From contig NZ_JAPEHV010000001.1 of NCBI RefSeq assembly GCF_028823665.1, positions 397,406 to 461,405 on the forward strand: a stretch of DNA of 64,000 bases. Reading direction: 5' to 3'. Both the position numbers and the translations under genes were made by a program. Position 1 is the first letter of the stretch. Every line of letters begins with the position of its first letter. Shown here piece by piece: positions 35,483-45,003 of the stretch. This stretch comes from Microbacterium sp. C7(2022) (GTDB taxonomy: Bacteria > Actinomycetota > Actinomycetes > Actinomycetales > Microbacteriaceae). Under the pieces are notes generated by a model. It worked only from the letters and a program-made list of their open reading frames with translations. It was not told the origin of the DNA and did not search any database.

Positions 35483-36442
35483 ATGGCGACGATGTCTGCC
35501 GAAGCCCTCGACACCGCCGCCGCGCACTCGCTGTACCGCGAGATCGGGCGCGACGAGTGGGCGCGGCTGGCGGAAGGCATCACGCAACCGTTGTCTGAGA
35601 CCGAAGTCGTGCAGATTCGCGGACTCGGGGATCGCCTCGACATGGCCGAAGTCGCCGAGGTGTATCTGCCGCTGTCGCGACTGCTGTCGCTGTACGCCGA
35701 GACCACGAAGCGACTCGGCGCCGACACCAGTGCGTTTCTCGGCGAGCCCGACTCAACCACCCCATTCGTCGTCGGCGTCGCCGGATCGGTCGCGGTCGGC
35801 AAGTCGACCATCGCCCGCCTGCTGCGCGAATTGATGTCGCGGTGGCCGGGCACGCCGCGAGTCGAGCTGGTTACCACCGACGGCTTCCTCTACTCCAACG
35901 CCGAGCTCGAGCGGCGCGGGATCATGGACCGCAAAGGCTTCCCCGAGTCGTATGACCGGCGCGGGCTCGTCGAGTTCCTCACGAAGGTCAAGAGCGGCGA
36001 GGCCGAGGTGCACGCGCCCTTCTACTCGCACATGCGCTACGACATCGTGCCCGAAGCGCGCGTCACGGTGCGCCGGCCCGACGTCGTGATCGTCGAGGGC
36101 TTGAACGTGTTGCAGCCGCCGCCGTCGCCAAACGATGTCGCCGTGAGCGACCTGTTCGACTTCTCTGTGTATGTGGATGCCGACCCCAACCACGTCGCGC
36201 GATGGTTCGTCGACCGCTTCCTGGCCCTGCGAGCCGGAGCCTTCGCGAACCCGAACTCGTTCTTCAACACGTTCGCCTCGCTCAGCGACGAGGAAGCAGT
36301 GGAGACCGCCATGGGCTTCTGGAACGACATCAACCTGCCGAACCTTCGCGACAACGTCGCGCCCACCAAGCACCGCGCCACGCTCGTGCTCGACAAGGGC
36401 GCCAGTCACTCGGTCGACCGGGTGCTGTTGCGCAAGCTGTAG
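35483..36442 (+). CDS. coaA: Type I pantothenate kinase
   Basis: About 319 residues from the ATG at 35483 (another ATG at 35492 is equally possible). P-loop GVAGSVAVGKSTIARLL, followed by TTDGFLYSNAELERRG, the conserved substrate loop KGFPESYD and PDVVIVEGLNVLQ. Catalyses the first, regulated step of coenzyme A synthesis. Open codons upstream belong to the antisense of the Ppx/GppA remnant. Confidence 0.96.
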   Translation: MATMSAEALDTAAAHSLYREIGRDEWARLAEGITQPLSETEVVQIRGLGDRLDMAEVAEVYLPLSRLLSLYAETTKRLGADTSAFLGEPDSTTPFVVGVAGSVAVGKSTIARLLRELMSRWPGTPRVELVTTDGFLYSNAELERRGIMDRKGFPESYDRRGLVEFLTKVKSGEAEVHAPFYSHMRYDIVPEARVTVRRPDVVIVEGLNVLQPPPSPNDVAVSDLFDFSVYVDADPNHVARWFVDRFLALRAGAFANPNSFFNTFASLSDEEAVETAMGFWNDINLPNLRDNVAPTKHRATLVLDKGASHSVDRVLLRKL

Positions 36443-36529
36443 CGCGCGGCTTCACGCAGGCTGCGGGCAGTGGCATCCGACCCCATTCGTTCGGACGCCT
36501 TGCATACCCCCGCGCTTACCATTGATCAC

Positions 36530-38383
36530 ATGTGTGGAATCGTCGGATACGTCGGGCCGCGTGAGAGCCAGCCCATCCTCATCGCCGGGCTCGCCCGCCT
36601 CGAATACCGCGGGTACGACTCGGCCGGCGTCGCGGTCATCGACGGCGCCGGTGGGCTGGGCATGCGCAAGCGCGCCGGCAAGCTCAGCGTGCTGCGCGAT
36701 GACCTCGCCGCTCACCCCCTCGCTGACGGTACGACTGGGATCGGGCACACGCGCTGGGCGACCCACGGCGGGCCGACCGACCAGAACGCGCACCCGCACC
36801 TGGCCGACGACGACAAGCTCGCCGTCATCCACAACGGCATCATCGAGAACTTCGCCGAGATCAAGGCCGAGCTCGTTTCTGAGGGGTACACCTTCCGCAG
36901 CGAGACGGACACCGAAGCGGCCGCCGTGCTTCTCGGGCGCGAGTTCCGCCGTCACGACGGCGATCTGGTCGCCGCTTTCCGCGCGGTCGCCGCGCGCCTC
37001 GAAGGCGCCTTCACCCTGCTCGCGATGCACGAAGACCAGCCCGGTCTCGTCGTCGGTGCGCGCCGCAACTCGCCGCTCGTGATCGGCCTCGGCGAGGGTG
37101 AGAACTTTCTCGCCTCCGACGTCGCCGCGTTCGTCGAGCACACTCGCAACGCCCTCGCGATCGGCCAAGACCAGATCGTCGCGATCACCCCCGAAGGCGT
37201 CGAGGTGACCGATTTCGACGGCAACGATGTCGAGGTCGAGCCCTTCGAAGTGAAGTGGGATGCCGCGGCCGCCGACAAGGGCGGGTGGCCATCCTTCATG
37301 GCGAAGGAGGTCTCGGAAGAGCCCGAAGCAGTCGCTAAGACTCTGCTCGGTCGCGTGCGTGACGGCGTCGTCGCGGTGCCCGAGCTCGAAGGCCTCGACG
37401 ACCTGTTCGCCGGCATCAACCGCGTCATCATCATCGCGTGCGGTACCGCCGCCTACGCGGGGATGACGGCCAAGTACGCCTTCGAACAGTGGACGCGCAT
37501 CCCCGTCGATGTCGAGCTCGCGCACGAGTTCCGTTACCGCGACCCGGTGATCGGGCCCGAGACGCTCATCGTGTCGATCAGCCAGTCGGGCGAGACCATG
37601 GACACGCTCATGGCGGTCAAGTTCGCCCGCGAAGCCGGCGCGAAGACGGTCTCGATCTGCAACACGCAGGGGGCGACGATTCCGCGTGAGTCGGATGCCA
37701 TCGTCTACACCCACGCGGGACCCGAGGTTGCTGTCGCATCGACGAAGGCTTTCGTTGCGCAGATCACCGCGCTGTACCTGCTCGCGCTGCACGTCGCGCA
37801 GGTGCGCGGTTCTCAGTCGGCGCTCGCCGTGGCAGATGCGGTGCGCGAGCTCGAGGCTGTTCCGGCGAAGATTGCCCGCATCCTCGAGGACGAGCAGGCG
37901 CACATCGAGCAGTTCGCGGCCTGGATGGCTGACACGCGCTCGGTGCTGTTCTTGGGGCGCCACGTGGGCTACCCGATTGCGCTCGAAGGTGCGCTGAAGC
38001 TCAAGGAGATCTCGTACATCCACGCCGAGGGCTTTGCCGCGGGCGAGCTGAAGCACGGGCCGATCGCTCTCATTGAGCCCGGTCAGCCGGTCTTCGTCAT
38101 CGTGCCGTCGCCGCGCGAGTCGGCTGAGATGCACAAGAAGGTGGTCTCGAGCATCCAGGAGATCCGTGCGCGCGGCGCGCGTGTGATCGTCGTCGCTGAA
38201 GAGGGCGACGCCGCCGTGCTGCCGTACGCCGACGAGGTGCTGCGCATCCCGCTGGCGGGCCCGCTGTACGAGCCGCTGCTCGCTGTAGTGCCGCTGCACA
38301 TCTTTGCGATGGGGTTGGCGACGGCCAAGGGCCTCGACGTAGACCAGCCGCGCAACCTCGCGAAGTCCGTCACGGTCGAGTAG
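36530..38383 (+). CDS. glmS: Glutamine-fructose-6-phosphate aminotransferase
   Basis: 617 residues. Starts MCGIVGYVG, so Cys2 becomes the N-terminal nucleophile of the class II glutaminase domain (TRWATHGGPTDQNAHPH). Two SIS sugar-isomerase domains follow (SISQSGETMDTLMA, AEGFAAGELKHGPIALI) and the C-terminus NLAKSVTVE is complete. Makes glucosamine-6-phosphate for cell-wall synthesis. No glmS ribozyme is visible in the short 5' leader. Confidence 0.97.
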   Translation: MCGIVGYVGPRESQPILIAGLARLEYRGYDSAGVAVIDGAGGLGMRKRAGKLSVLRDDLAAHPLADGTTGIGHTRWATHGGPTDQNAHPHLADDDKLAVIHNGIIENFAEIKAELVSEGYTFRSETDTEAAAVLLGREFRRHDGDLVAAFRAVAARLEGAFTLLAMHEDQPGLVVGARRNSPLVIGLGEGENFLASDVAAFVEHTRNALAIGQDQIVAITPEGVEVTDFDGNDVEVEPFEVKWDAAAADKGGWPSFMAKEVSEEPEAVAKTLLGRVRDGVVAVPELEGLDDLFAGINRVIIIACGTAAYAGMTAKYAFEQWTRIPVDVELAHEFRYRDPVIGPETLIVSISQSGETMDTLMAVKFAREAGAKTVSICNTQGATIPRESDAIVYTHAGPEVAVASTKAFVAQITALYLLALHVAQVRGSQSALAVADAVRELEAVPAKIARILEDEQAHIEQFAAWMADTRSVLFLGRHVGYPIALEGALKLKEISYIHAEGFAAGELKHGPIALIEPGQPVFVIVPSPRESAEMHKKVVSSIQEIRARGARVIVVAEEGDAAVLPYADEVLRIPLAGPLYEPLLAVVPLHIFAMGLATAKGLDVDQPRNLAKSVTVE

Positions 38384-38443
38384 GCGGCGGCGCGGCCGGG
38401 CGACCTGCCGTGCCGCCGCCCGACCGGTCGCCTTCTGTCCCGC

Positions 38444-38733
38444 CTGCCGTGCTCCGGCCGACCCGGCCACCGCGCTTGTCGGCATGCCCGCCAGCAGTCC
38501 GCAACTCCGGAGTTTTGGCTGAGAGCGCGGGCTTTCGCGCGCCGGGAGGCGCGCCGCGGCCGGGATCTCAGGAGTTGCGGTTCGTGAGTCGCCCGTCTGC
38601 CGTGCTCCGGCCGACCCGGTCACCGCGCTTGTCGGCATGCCCGACATCTGTCCGTAACTCCGGAAACTTGGCCGGAATCGCGAGTTCTCGGGCGCCAGGC
38701 GCCGCGCGGCGGCCGGGATCTCAGGAGTTACGG
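38444..38733. repeat. 153-bp tandem duplication containing matched palindromes
   Basis: Two copies (about 38444-38580 and 38597-38733) begin CTGCCGTGCTCCGGCCG. Each contains an 82-base inverted-repeat element: arms CCGCAACTCC/GGAGTTGCGG at 38499-38508 and 38571-38580; arms CCGTAACTCC/GGAGTTACGG at 38652-38661 and 38724-38733. The arms differ between copies by a paired change that keeps them complementary. The gap 38384-38866 holds no gene. Confidence 0.9.
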
Positions 38734-38866
38734 CCCGGGTTGGGGGAGGGCGAGGTAGCAGCCCCACGCAGGCCAGGGACGCGCTTGTTCGATCCGACTA
38801 GTCACCGCCGGGTTCCTCGTCGTATCGGACAATCGAGACCGGCGGGCTCGTGCATAGGCTGTCGCC

Positions 38867-40255
38867 ATGACCCGAGCACAGCACGTTGCGCAATGGCTTC
38901 ACGAGACCCTCGAACGGCGACTGGACGAGCTCGACATCCCCGCGGCATCCGTCGCCGTCTACGTTGATGGCGAACTGGTCGAGCACGGCGCCGGAGTGCT
39001 CAACCGCGGCACGGGGGTCGAGAACACGGTCGACGGCGTCTTCCAGATCGGCTCGATCACCAAGGTGTGGACGGCCACCCTCGTCATGCAGCTCGTCGAC
39101 GAGGGCATCGTCGCCCTCGACGAGCCCGTCCTGACCTACCTGCCCGAGTTCTCCCTCGAAGACGCGGATGCCGCGGCCGCCGTCACGGTCCGCCAGCTCC
39201 TCACCCACACCGCAGGCTTCGAGGGTGACGTCTTCCGCGACACCGGTGTCGGCGACGATGCACTCGAGATCTTCATCCGCGGCATCGGCGACGTGCCGCA
39301 GCTGTTCACCCCGGGGGAGCAGTTCTCCTACAACAACCTCGCCTTCTGCGTGCTGGGCCGCCTGGTCGAGGTGCTGCGCGGCATGCCCTACGACCAGGCG
39401 CTGCACCAGTACGTGATCACGCCCCTCGGTCTGACGCACGCGGCCACGGATGCCGCGCAGGCGATCCGCTTCCGTGCGGCACTCGGTCACCTCGACGCTG
39501 GCGAGGGGGGCCCGGTGGTCCCCGCGCCGATCTGGGCGATGCAACGGTCGAACTCACCGGCCGGGTCGATGCTCGCGATGACCGCGCGCGACCTGATCGC
39601 GTTCGCGGCGATGCACCTGCGGGGCGGCGTCGCCGAAGACGGCACCCGCGTGCTGAGCGAAGCGTCGGTCGAGGCGATGCAGGTGCGCGAGGTCGACCTG
39701 CCGCGCCTCGAGATGCTCGGCGACGCGTGGGGCCTCGGGTGGGAGCTGATGGATACCAACATCGGCACCATGATCGGCCACGACGGCAACACGATCGGGC
39801 AGGCGTCGTTCCTGCGCGTACTGCCCGAGCACGGCATCGCGGTGGCCCTCCTCACCAACGGAGGCAACGTCTACCCGCTGTCGCGCGAGATCTTCGCGCA
39901 CATCCTCGGCGAGCTCGCCGGGGTCGAATACAAGCACCTCCCCACGCCCCCGACCGACGCCGAGCCCATCGACGCCAGCCGTTTCGTCGGGACGTATGGC
40001 GCTTCGGTGATGGACCTCACAGTGACTCAGGATGCTGAGCAGCGCATCTGGATCGACATCGTGCCCAAGGGGTTGGCGATCGAACTCGGCGAGACCGCGC
40101 AGCGATCGGAGTACGTACCGTTCGGCCCGGACCGCATCATCGCGGTCGAGCCCACGAGCGGAATGTTCATGCCCTTCGTCTTCATCGGCGCCGACGATGA
40201 CGGCAACGCCCGCTACTTGCACACGGGCCGCGCGATGCCCCGCGTCGCGGGATGA
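38867..40255 (+). CDS. S12-family serine hydrolase (beta-lactamase class C fold)
   Basis: 462 residues, no signal peptide, so probably cytoplasmic. Catalytic S63-I-T-K66 (FQIGSITKVW), Y155-N-N157 (FSYNNLAF) and a third motif GHDGNT are in place. A C-terminal beta-barrel-like domain follows (about 370-462). The family contains D-aminopeptidases, D-Ala-D-Ala peptidases and esterases. It starts the peptide-utilisation operon and is paralogous to the C-terminal half of the 1,115-residue fusion at 45788. A role in hydrolysing imported peptides with D-residues is inferred from context. Confidence 0.85.
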   Translation: MTRAQHVAQWLHETLERRLDELDIPAASVAVYVDGELVEHGAGVLNRGTGVENTVDGVFQIGSITKVWTATLVMQLVDEGIVALDEPVLTYLPEFSLEDADAAAAVTVRQLLTHTAGFEGDVFRDTGVGDDALEIFIRGIGDVPQLFTPGEQFSYNNLAFCVLGRLVEVLRGMPYDQALHQYVITPLGLTHAATDAAQAIRFRAALGHLDAGEGGPVVPAPIWAMQRSNSPAGSMLAMTARDLIAFAAMHLRGGVAEDGTRVLSEASVEAMQVREVDLPRLEMLGDAWGLGWELMDTNIGTMIGHDGNTIGQASFLRVLPEHGIAVALLTNGGNVYPLSREIFAHILGELAGVEYKHLPTPPTDAEPIDASRFVGTYGASVMDLTVTQDAEQRIWIDIVPKGLAIELGETAQRSEYVPFGPDRIIAVEPTSGMFMPFVFIGADDDGNARYLHTGRAMPRVAG

Positions 40256-40341
40256 ACCCCCGCTGACCCACACCCCCACAAGAGCAGTACCCGACCGCAC
40301 ACCCACAGCACCGGCGTGTGCTTCACGTAAGGAAGAGCACC

Positions 40342-41925
40342 ATGAAACGACCATTGATCATCGTCGGCACCCTCGCGGTAGGGGCGCTCGCCCTTGCCGG
40401 CTGCTCGGGTTCAGGCGACACCGGCTCGAGCGAGGGCGGCGAGGCGACGTACGTCGACGGCGCGACCTTCACGATGGCGGTCAGCGCAGACGGCGGCTTG
40501 CTGGATCCGCAGATGAACGCCGGAAGTGTCACCAACCAGATGACGCAGTTCGCGTACGACTCGCTGGTTGCTGCTGACCCGGCAGACGGCAGCATCGTGT
40601 CGCAGCTGGCCACCGAGTGGACGGTCGACACGACGGAGCTGACCTTCACATTGGCCGATGGCATCACCTGTGCCGACGGCAGTGACTTCACTGCTGACAC
40701 CGTGGTGCGCAACATCGAGTACGTCGGTGACCCTGCCAACGAGAGCCCGTTGCTCGGTGCCTTCCTCCCCGTCGGTGCGACCGCCACCGCCGAAGGAAAT
40801 GTCGTGACGGTCACTCTCGCTGCGCCCGCATCGTTCGCGATCAACGCGTTCGCGAGCCTGCCGATGGTGTGCGACGCCGGCATGGACGACCGCTCCACGT
40901 TGGCATCTGCTACCAACGGCACAGGCCCCTACGTTCTCACCGAGGCTGTCCCGAACGACCACTACACCTACGAGGTTCGCGAGGACTACACGTGGGGTCC
41001 GGATGGGGCAACGACGGCCGAAACGGGAGTCCCGGCATCCGTTGTCGTTCGCGTCGTCGAGAACGAGACCACGGCAGCGAACCTGCTGCTCAGTGGTGAG
41101 GTCAACGCCGGTGGCACCGGCGGCGCAGACGCGCAGCGATTGATCGATGCCGGTCTGTTCTACACCGAGACCGAGTCCCTGGGTGGCCAGCAGTGGCACA
41201 ACCAGGGTGAGGGCCACGTGACGGCAGACCCCGCCGTGCGCCTCGCGTTGACACAGGCGATCGACTACAGCGAGATGATGGACGTCGTCGGGATGGGCCA
41301 GGGGGCTCCGCCGACCTCGTTTGCCGCGCTGGCTCCGGCTGCATGTGTGGGTGACTCGGTGACCGCGGCTATGCCTGCATACGACACCGAGGCAGCCGCG
41401 GCGCTTCTCGACGAAGCCGGCTGGGTCATGGGGTCCGACGGTGTGCGCGAGAAGGACGGCACTCCGCTCGAGATCAAGTTCCGCTATGAGACCAGCATGG
41501 GCCAGGGCGGCACCGCCGGTGCGGAGCTGGCGACAAGCCAGTGGGAGGCGCTGGGTGTGAAGGTCGACCTGCAGACGCAGGATGAGACCGTCATCCAGGA
41601 CACCATCTTCAACACCGGTGACTGGGATGTCGTCTGGATCACGCTGAACGTGTCGAGCCCTGACCAGATCATCACCTTCGTCAGCGGCGAGTCGGTCACC
41701 AACTTCGGGCACATCGCGAACGAAGAGTATGAGGCGGCAATCGCCGAGGCTGCCACCGTGCCCGGCGCCGACGGCTGCGACGCTTGGCTGGCGGCAGAGT
41801 CTGCGCTGGTGGCGTCGGCGGATGTCTTCCCCTACATGAACAGCTTGGGTCGCACGTTCGGTAACGGCGCGGAGTTCGAAGTCGGTGGCGACCTCGAGCC
41901 GCTGTCGGTCCGGATGCTGGGCTGA
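40342..41925 (+). CDS. Oligopeptide ABC transporter substrate-binding lipoprotein
   Basis: 527 residues. Signal peptide with lipobox LALAGCSGSG. The body is a family 5 solute-binding protein: VSADGGLLDPQMNAGSV, LTFTLADGITCADGSDFTAD, NGTGPYVLTEAVPNDHYTY and TQAIDYSEMMDVVGMGQGAP. ATG at 40342 follows GGAAGAG. Delivers peptides to the adjacent permeases. The neighbouring peptidases support a peptide rather than nickel ligand. Confidence 0.92.
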   Translation: MKRPLIIVGTLAVGALALAGCSGSGDTGSSEGGEATYVDGATFTMAVSADGGLLDPQMNAGSVTNQMTQFAYDSLVAADPADGSIVSQLATEWTVDTTELTFTLADGITCADGSDFTADTVVRNIEYVGDPANESPLLGAFLPVGATATAEGNVVTVTLAAPASFAINAFASLPMVCDAGMDDRSTLASATNGTGPYVLTEAVPNDHYTYEVREDYTWGPDGATTAETGVPASVVVRVVENETTAANLLLSGEVNAGGTGGADAQRLIDAGLFYTETESLGGQQWHNQGEGHVTADPAVRLALTQAIDYSEMMDVVGMGQGAPPTSFAALAPAACVGDSVTAAMPAYDTEAAAALLDEAGWVMGSDGVREKDGTPLEIKFRYETSMGQGGTAGAELATSQWEALGVKVDLQTQDETVIQDTIFNTGDWDVVWITLNVSSPDQIITFVSGESVTNFGHIANEEYEAAIAEAATVPGADGCDAWLAAESALVASADVFPYMNSLGRTFGNGAEFEVGGDLEPLSVRMLG

Positions 41926-41935
41926 AGGTAGACGC

Positions 41936-42949
41936 ATGACAACGGTGACACCAGCAGTCGACTCTGCCCAGACCACGAGCCCCGAGCGGCGACAGCTGTT
42001 CTCAGAACGCTGGGTGCGCTTCGGTCTTCGCCGAGCCGGTCGGCTGCTGGTGTCACTGTGGGTGCTGGTGACGGCATCCTTCTTGATGATCCACCTGATC
42101 CCGGGTGACCCGGTGCGTGCGGCGCTCGGCCCGACCGCCCCGGCGGACCTCGTGGAGTCGCGCCGCGAGACCCTGGGCCTGAACGACCCGCTGATCGTGC
42201 AGTACTGGCACTACCTGCAGGGCCTGCTCACGGGCGACTTCGGTGTGTCGATGATGTCGGGGCTTCCCGTGTCGCAGACCATTGCGCAGCGACTCCCGGC
42301 GACGCTGCAACTGGCCGTGATCGCGTTCGTGCTGGCGCTGGCGATCGCCGTGCCGCTCGGTGTATCGATGGCGATCCTCACTCGCCGCGGCCGCGGCCGC
42401 AAGACTGAACTGACCTTCACCAGCACGAGCGTGATCATCAGTTCGATCCCCGACTTTCTGCTCGGTGTCATCCTCGTCGCGATCTTCTCGGTGGGCCTGG
42501 GCTGGCTCCCGGTCGCCGGGCGCAGCGGGCCCGAGTCGTTCATTTTGCCCGTGCTCGCGCTCGCGCTCGGGCCGGCGGCGGTGCTCTCGCGAATCATGCG
42601 CGTCGAGATGATGGGCGTCCTCGACGCCGACTACATTCGCACCGCGCGCGCCAAGCGCCTTCCGGCGTGGGTGATCAACCTGCGCCACGCCCTGCCGAAC
42701 GCGGTGACCGCATCGCTCACGATCGGCGGTCTGCTGCTCGGTGGCCTCGTCGCCGGCACCGTCCTCGTCGAGAACGTGTTCGCGTGGCCGGGGCTCGGCT
42801 CGACGATCGTGTCGTCGATCACGACGAAGGACTACCCGATGGCGCAAGCGACGGTGCTCGTTTACGGCGTCGGCGTGCTGCTGGCCAACACCCTGGTCGA
42901 CGTTCTGCTCGCGATTCTCGATCCGCGCTCCACGATCGGAGAGAACTGA
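41936..42949 (+). CDS. Oligopeptide ABC transporter permease (DppB-like)
   Basis: 337 residues, six membrane helices. FLMIHLIPGDPVRAALGP near the N-terminus is the family signature of DppB/OppB, and the EAA-like cytoplasmic loop (DADYIRTARAKRLPAWVINL) contacts the ATPase. Start 11 bases after the binding-protein stop; its TGA overlaps the next ATG (ATGA-type one-base overlap). Confidence 0.93.
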   Translation: MTTVTPAVDSAQTTSPERRQLFSERWVRFGLRRAGRLLVSLWVLVTASFLMIHLIPGDPVRAALGPTAPADLVESRRETLGLNDPLIVQYWHYLQGLLTGDFGVSMMSGLPVSQTIAQRLPATLQLAVIAFVLALAIAVPLGVSMAILTRRGRGRKTELTFTSTSVIISSIPDFLLGVILVAIFSVGLGWLPVAGRSGPESFILPVLALALGPAAVLSRIMRVEMMGVLDADYIRTARAKRLPAWVINLRHALPNAVTASLTIGGLLLGGLVAGTVLVENVFAWPGLGSTIVSSITTKDYPMAQATVLVYGVGVLLANTLVDVLLAILDPRSTIGEN

Positions 42950-45003
42950 TGAGTGATCTTCCCGTCGCGCTCGACACCCTCACGGGCGAGCCTTTCGACA
43001 AGCCGATGGATGCCGCGCCCGCCCGCACGCGACGTCGCCGATTCCGGTTGCTGCGCTCGCCGATGGGGATCGCCGCGGTCGCGTGCACGGTGCTGCTGGG
43101 TCTCCTTGCGCTCTTCGCTCCGATGATCTGGGGGGCTCAAGCCGAGGAGTTCGATACGTCGAACATCCTCGCCGGTCCGTCGCCCGAGCACTGGTTCGGC
43201 ACCGATGCGCTGGGGCGCGACATCCTCGCCCGCGTTCTCGTGGCGACCCAACTCACCGTCGGTCTCGCCCTTGGCGCGACGAGCGTCTCGGTGGTGCTGG
43301 GCCTGATCCTCGGCGCCGCGCCACTGCTGCTCGGGCGCCGCATCGGCAGCGTCATCACGTGGGGCGTCAACATCGCCGTCGCCTTCCCCGGTCTGCTGCT
43401 CGCCCTGTTTTTCGCGGCGATCTTCGGCCCCGGCCCGATCTCGGCGATGTTCGCCATCGGTCTCGCCGGTGCCCCCTCGTTCGCCCGGTTGTGCCAGACG
43501 CTGGTCGCCAGCGTCGAGGGTCGTGACTTCGTCTCGGCCGCGCGCATCGTCGGCGCTCACCGCCCGGCGCTGTTCTTCCGTCACGTGCTGCCGAACATCG
43601 GCGAACCCCTCGTTGTGAACGCGACGATCGGCCTCGGTGGCACGTTGCTCGCCTTCGCCGGACTGTCGTTCCTCGGGCTCGGCGTGCAGGCGCCCGCGTA
43701 CGACTGGGGTCGCCTCATGCAGGAGGGCCTCGCGCAGATCTACTCCAACCCCGCCTCCGCGCTCGCGCCCGGCGTCGCGGTGGTCTTCGCCGGCCTCGCG
43801 TTCAACCTGCTGGGTGAAGCGATCGCGAAGGACCTCGGCGTGCCGGGGGCGGGCGGCGTGCCGTTCCGCTCGGCGAAGAAGGCTTTCGCCCGCGCGCCGC
43901 GCGAGGTTGCGGCATCCACTCCCGAAAACGATGTGGTGCTGGATGTGCAGGACCTGCGCGTCACCGTCCCGAGTGCGAACGGGCCCATCCGCCCCGTGCG
44001 GGGAGTGTCGTTCGCGGTCGGCCGCGGTCAGGCCGTCGGCATCGTCGGTGAGTCGGGTTCGGGCAAGTCGCTTACGGCTCTCGCGATCGCCCAGCTGATC
44101 GAAGAGCCCGTCACGATCGACGCCGAGCGGCTCGAGGTGGCTGGTAAGGACGTACGCAATAGCCACGCGGCGGCGACGCAGCGGCACCTCGGCAAGGAAC
44201 TGGCGATGGTGTTCCAAGACCCGATGACCTCGTTCAACCCCACCATGCGCATGGGTAAGCAGCTTGCCGAGGTATCGCGGCGCAGCGGAGGGATGACCCG
44301 CAAGCAAGCCATGGAGCGCGCCGTGTACCGCCTCGGCGCCGTCAAGCTCACCGACCCCGAGCGCCGCGCGCGGCAGTACCCACACGAATTCTCGGGCGGC
44401 ATGCGTCAGCGCGCCATGATCGGCATGGGCATCATGGGGACTCCGTCGCTGATCATCGCCGACGAGCCGACGACCGCACTCGACGTGACGGTGCAGAAGC
44501 AGGTGCTCGAGCTTCTGGCGCGCGTGCGTCACGAGAACGACGTCGCCCTGGTGCTGATCAGTCACGACGTCGCCGTGGTGCGCGAGGTGTGCGACCGCGT
44601 GCTGGTGATGTACGCCGGCAAGATCGTCGAAGACATTCCCGCCGACCGTCTCGTGACCGAGGCGAAGCACCCGTACACGCGCGCTCTCGTTGCCGCCGTG
44701 CCCGACATGACCACCGACATCGATGCGCCGCTCGCGGTGATTCCGGGGCGTTCGATCGACCCCGCCAACGTGCCGACCGGCTGCGCATTCGCCGACCGGT
44801 GCCCGCTCGCCAGCGCACGCTGCCGCGAAGAAGACCCGGCACTGGTCACCGAGGCGGACGGCCGCCGCGTGGCGTGCTGGCACGCGGGCGAGCCGCTGCC
44901 GCTGCCGACGGTGCGCGCCGGTGCCGAGCCCGCGGCCAACGCGACCGCCGCAGACGCGGCCGCCGCACCCGCACCCGCGCCCGCCACGGAGGTCACCTCA
45001 TGA
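42949..45003 (+). CDS. Fused permease-ATPase of oligopeptide ABC transporter (DppC-DppD)
   Basis: 684 residues. Residues ~1-305 are a DppC-type permease (HWFGTDALGRDILARVLVAT; loop GRDFVSAARIVGAHRPALFF). A short linker leads to an ATPase with Walker A GESGSGKSLTAL, Q-loop MVFQDPMTSFNPTMR, signature FSGGMRQRAM, Walker B LIIADEPTTALD and H-loop ISHDVAVV. The C-terminal oligopeptide-transporter domain has the Cys motif CAFADRCPLASARC, which may bind an iron-sulfur cluster. An Ala/Pro-rich tail ends the protein. The fusion is found in other actinobacteria. Confidence 0.93.
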   Translation: MSDLPVALDTLTGEPFDKPMDAAPARTRRRRFRLLRSPMGIAAVACTVLLGLLALFAPMIWGAQAEEFDTSNILAGPSPEHWFGTDALGRDILARVLVATQLTVGLALGATSVSVVLGLILGAAPLLLGRRIGSVITWGVNIAVAFPGLLLALFFAAIFGPGPISAMFAIGLAGAPSFARLCQTLVASVEGRDFVSAARIVGAHRPALFFRHVLPNIGEPLVVNATIGLGGTLLAFAGLSFLGLGVQAPAYDWGRLMQEGLAQIYSNPASALAPGVAVVFAGLAFNLLGEAIAKDLGVPGAGGVPFRSAKKAFARAPREVAASTPENDVVLDVQDLRVTVPSANGPIRPVRGVSFAVGRGQAVGIVGESGSGKSLTALAIAQLIEEPVTIDAERLEVAGKDVRNSHAAATQRHLGKELAMVFQDPMTSFNPTMRMGKQLAEVSRRSGGMTRKQAMERAVYRLGAVKLTDPERRARQYPHEFSGGMRQRAMIGMGIMGTPSLIIADEPTTALDVTVQKQVLELLARVRHENDVALVLISHDVAVVREVCDRVLVMYAGKIVEDIPADRLVTEAKHPYTRALVAAVPDMTTDIDAPLAVIPGRSIDPANVPTGCAFADRCPLASARCREEDPALVTEADGRRVACWHAGEPLPLPTVRAGAEPAANATAADAAAAPAPAPATEVTS

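Noticed and set aside
36443..36529. glmS ribozyme
   Set aside because: The gap is only 87 bases and shows no resemblance to the ribozyme core, which is also mainly found in Firmicutes.
36452..38767. 771-codon open frame antisense to glmS
   Set aside because: Same composition effect; glmS on the plus strand is unambiguous.
42862..44883. 673-codon open frame antisense to the permease-ATPase gene
   Set aside because: Charged, low-complexity translation without domains; artefact of GC bias.
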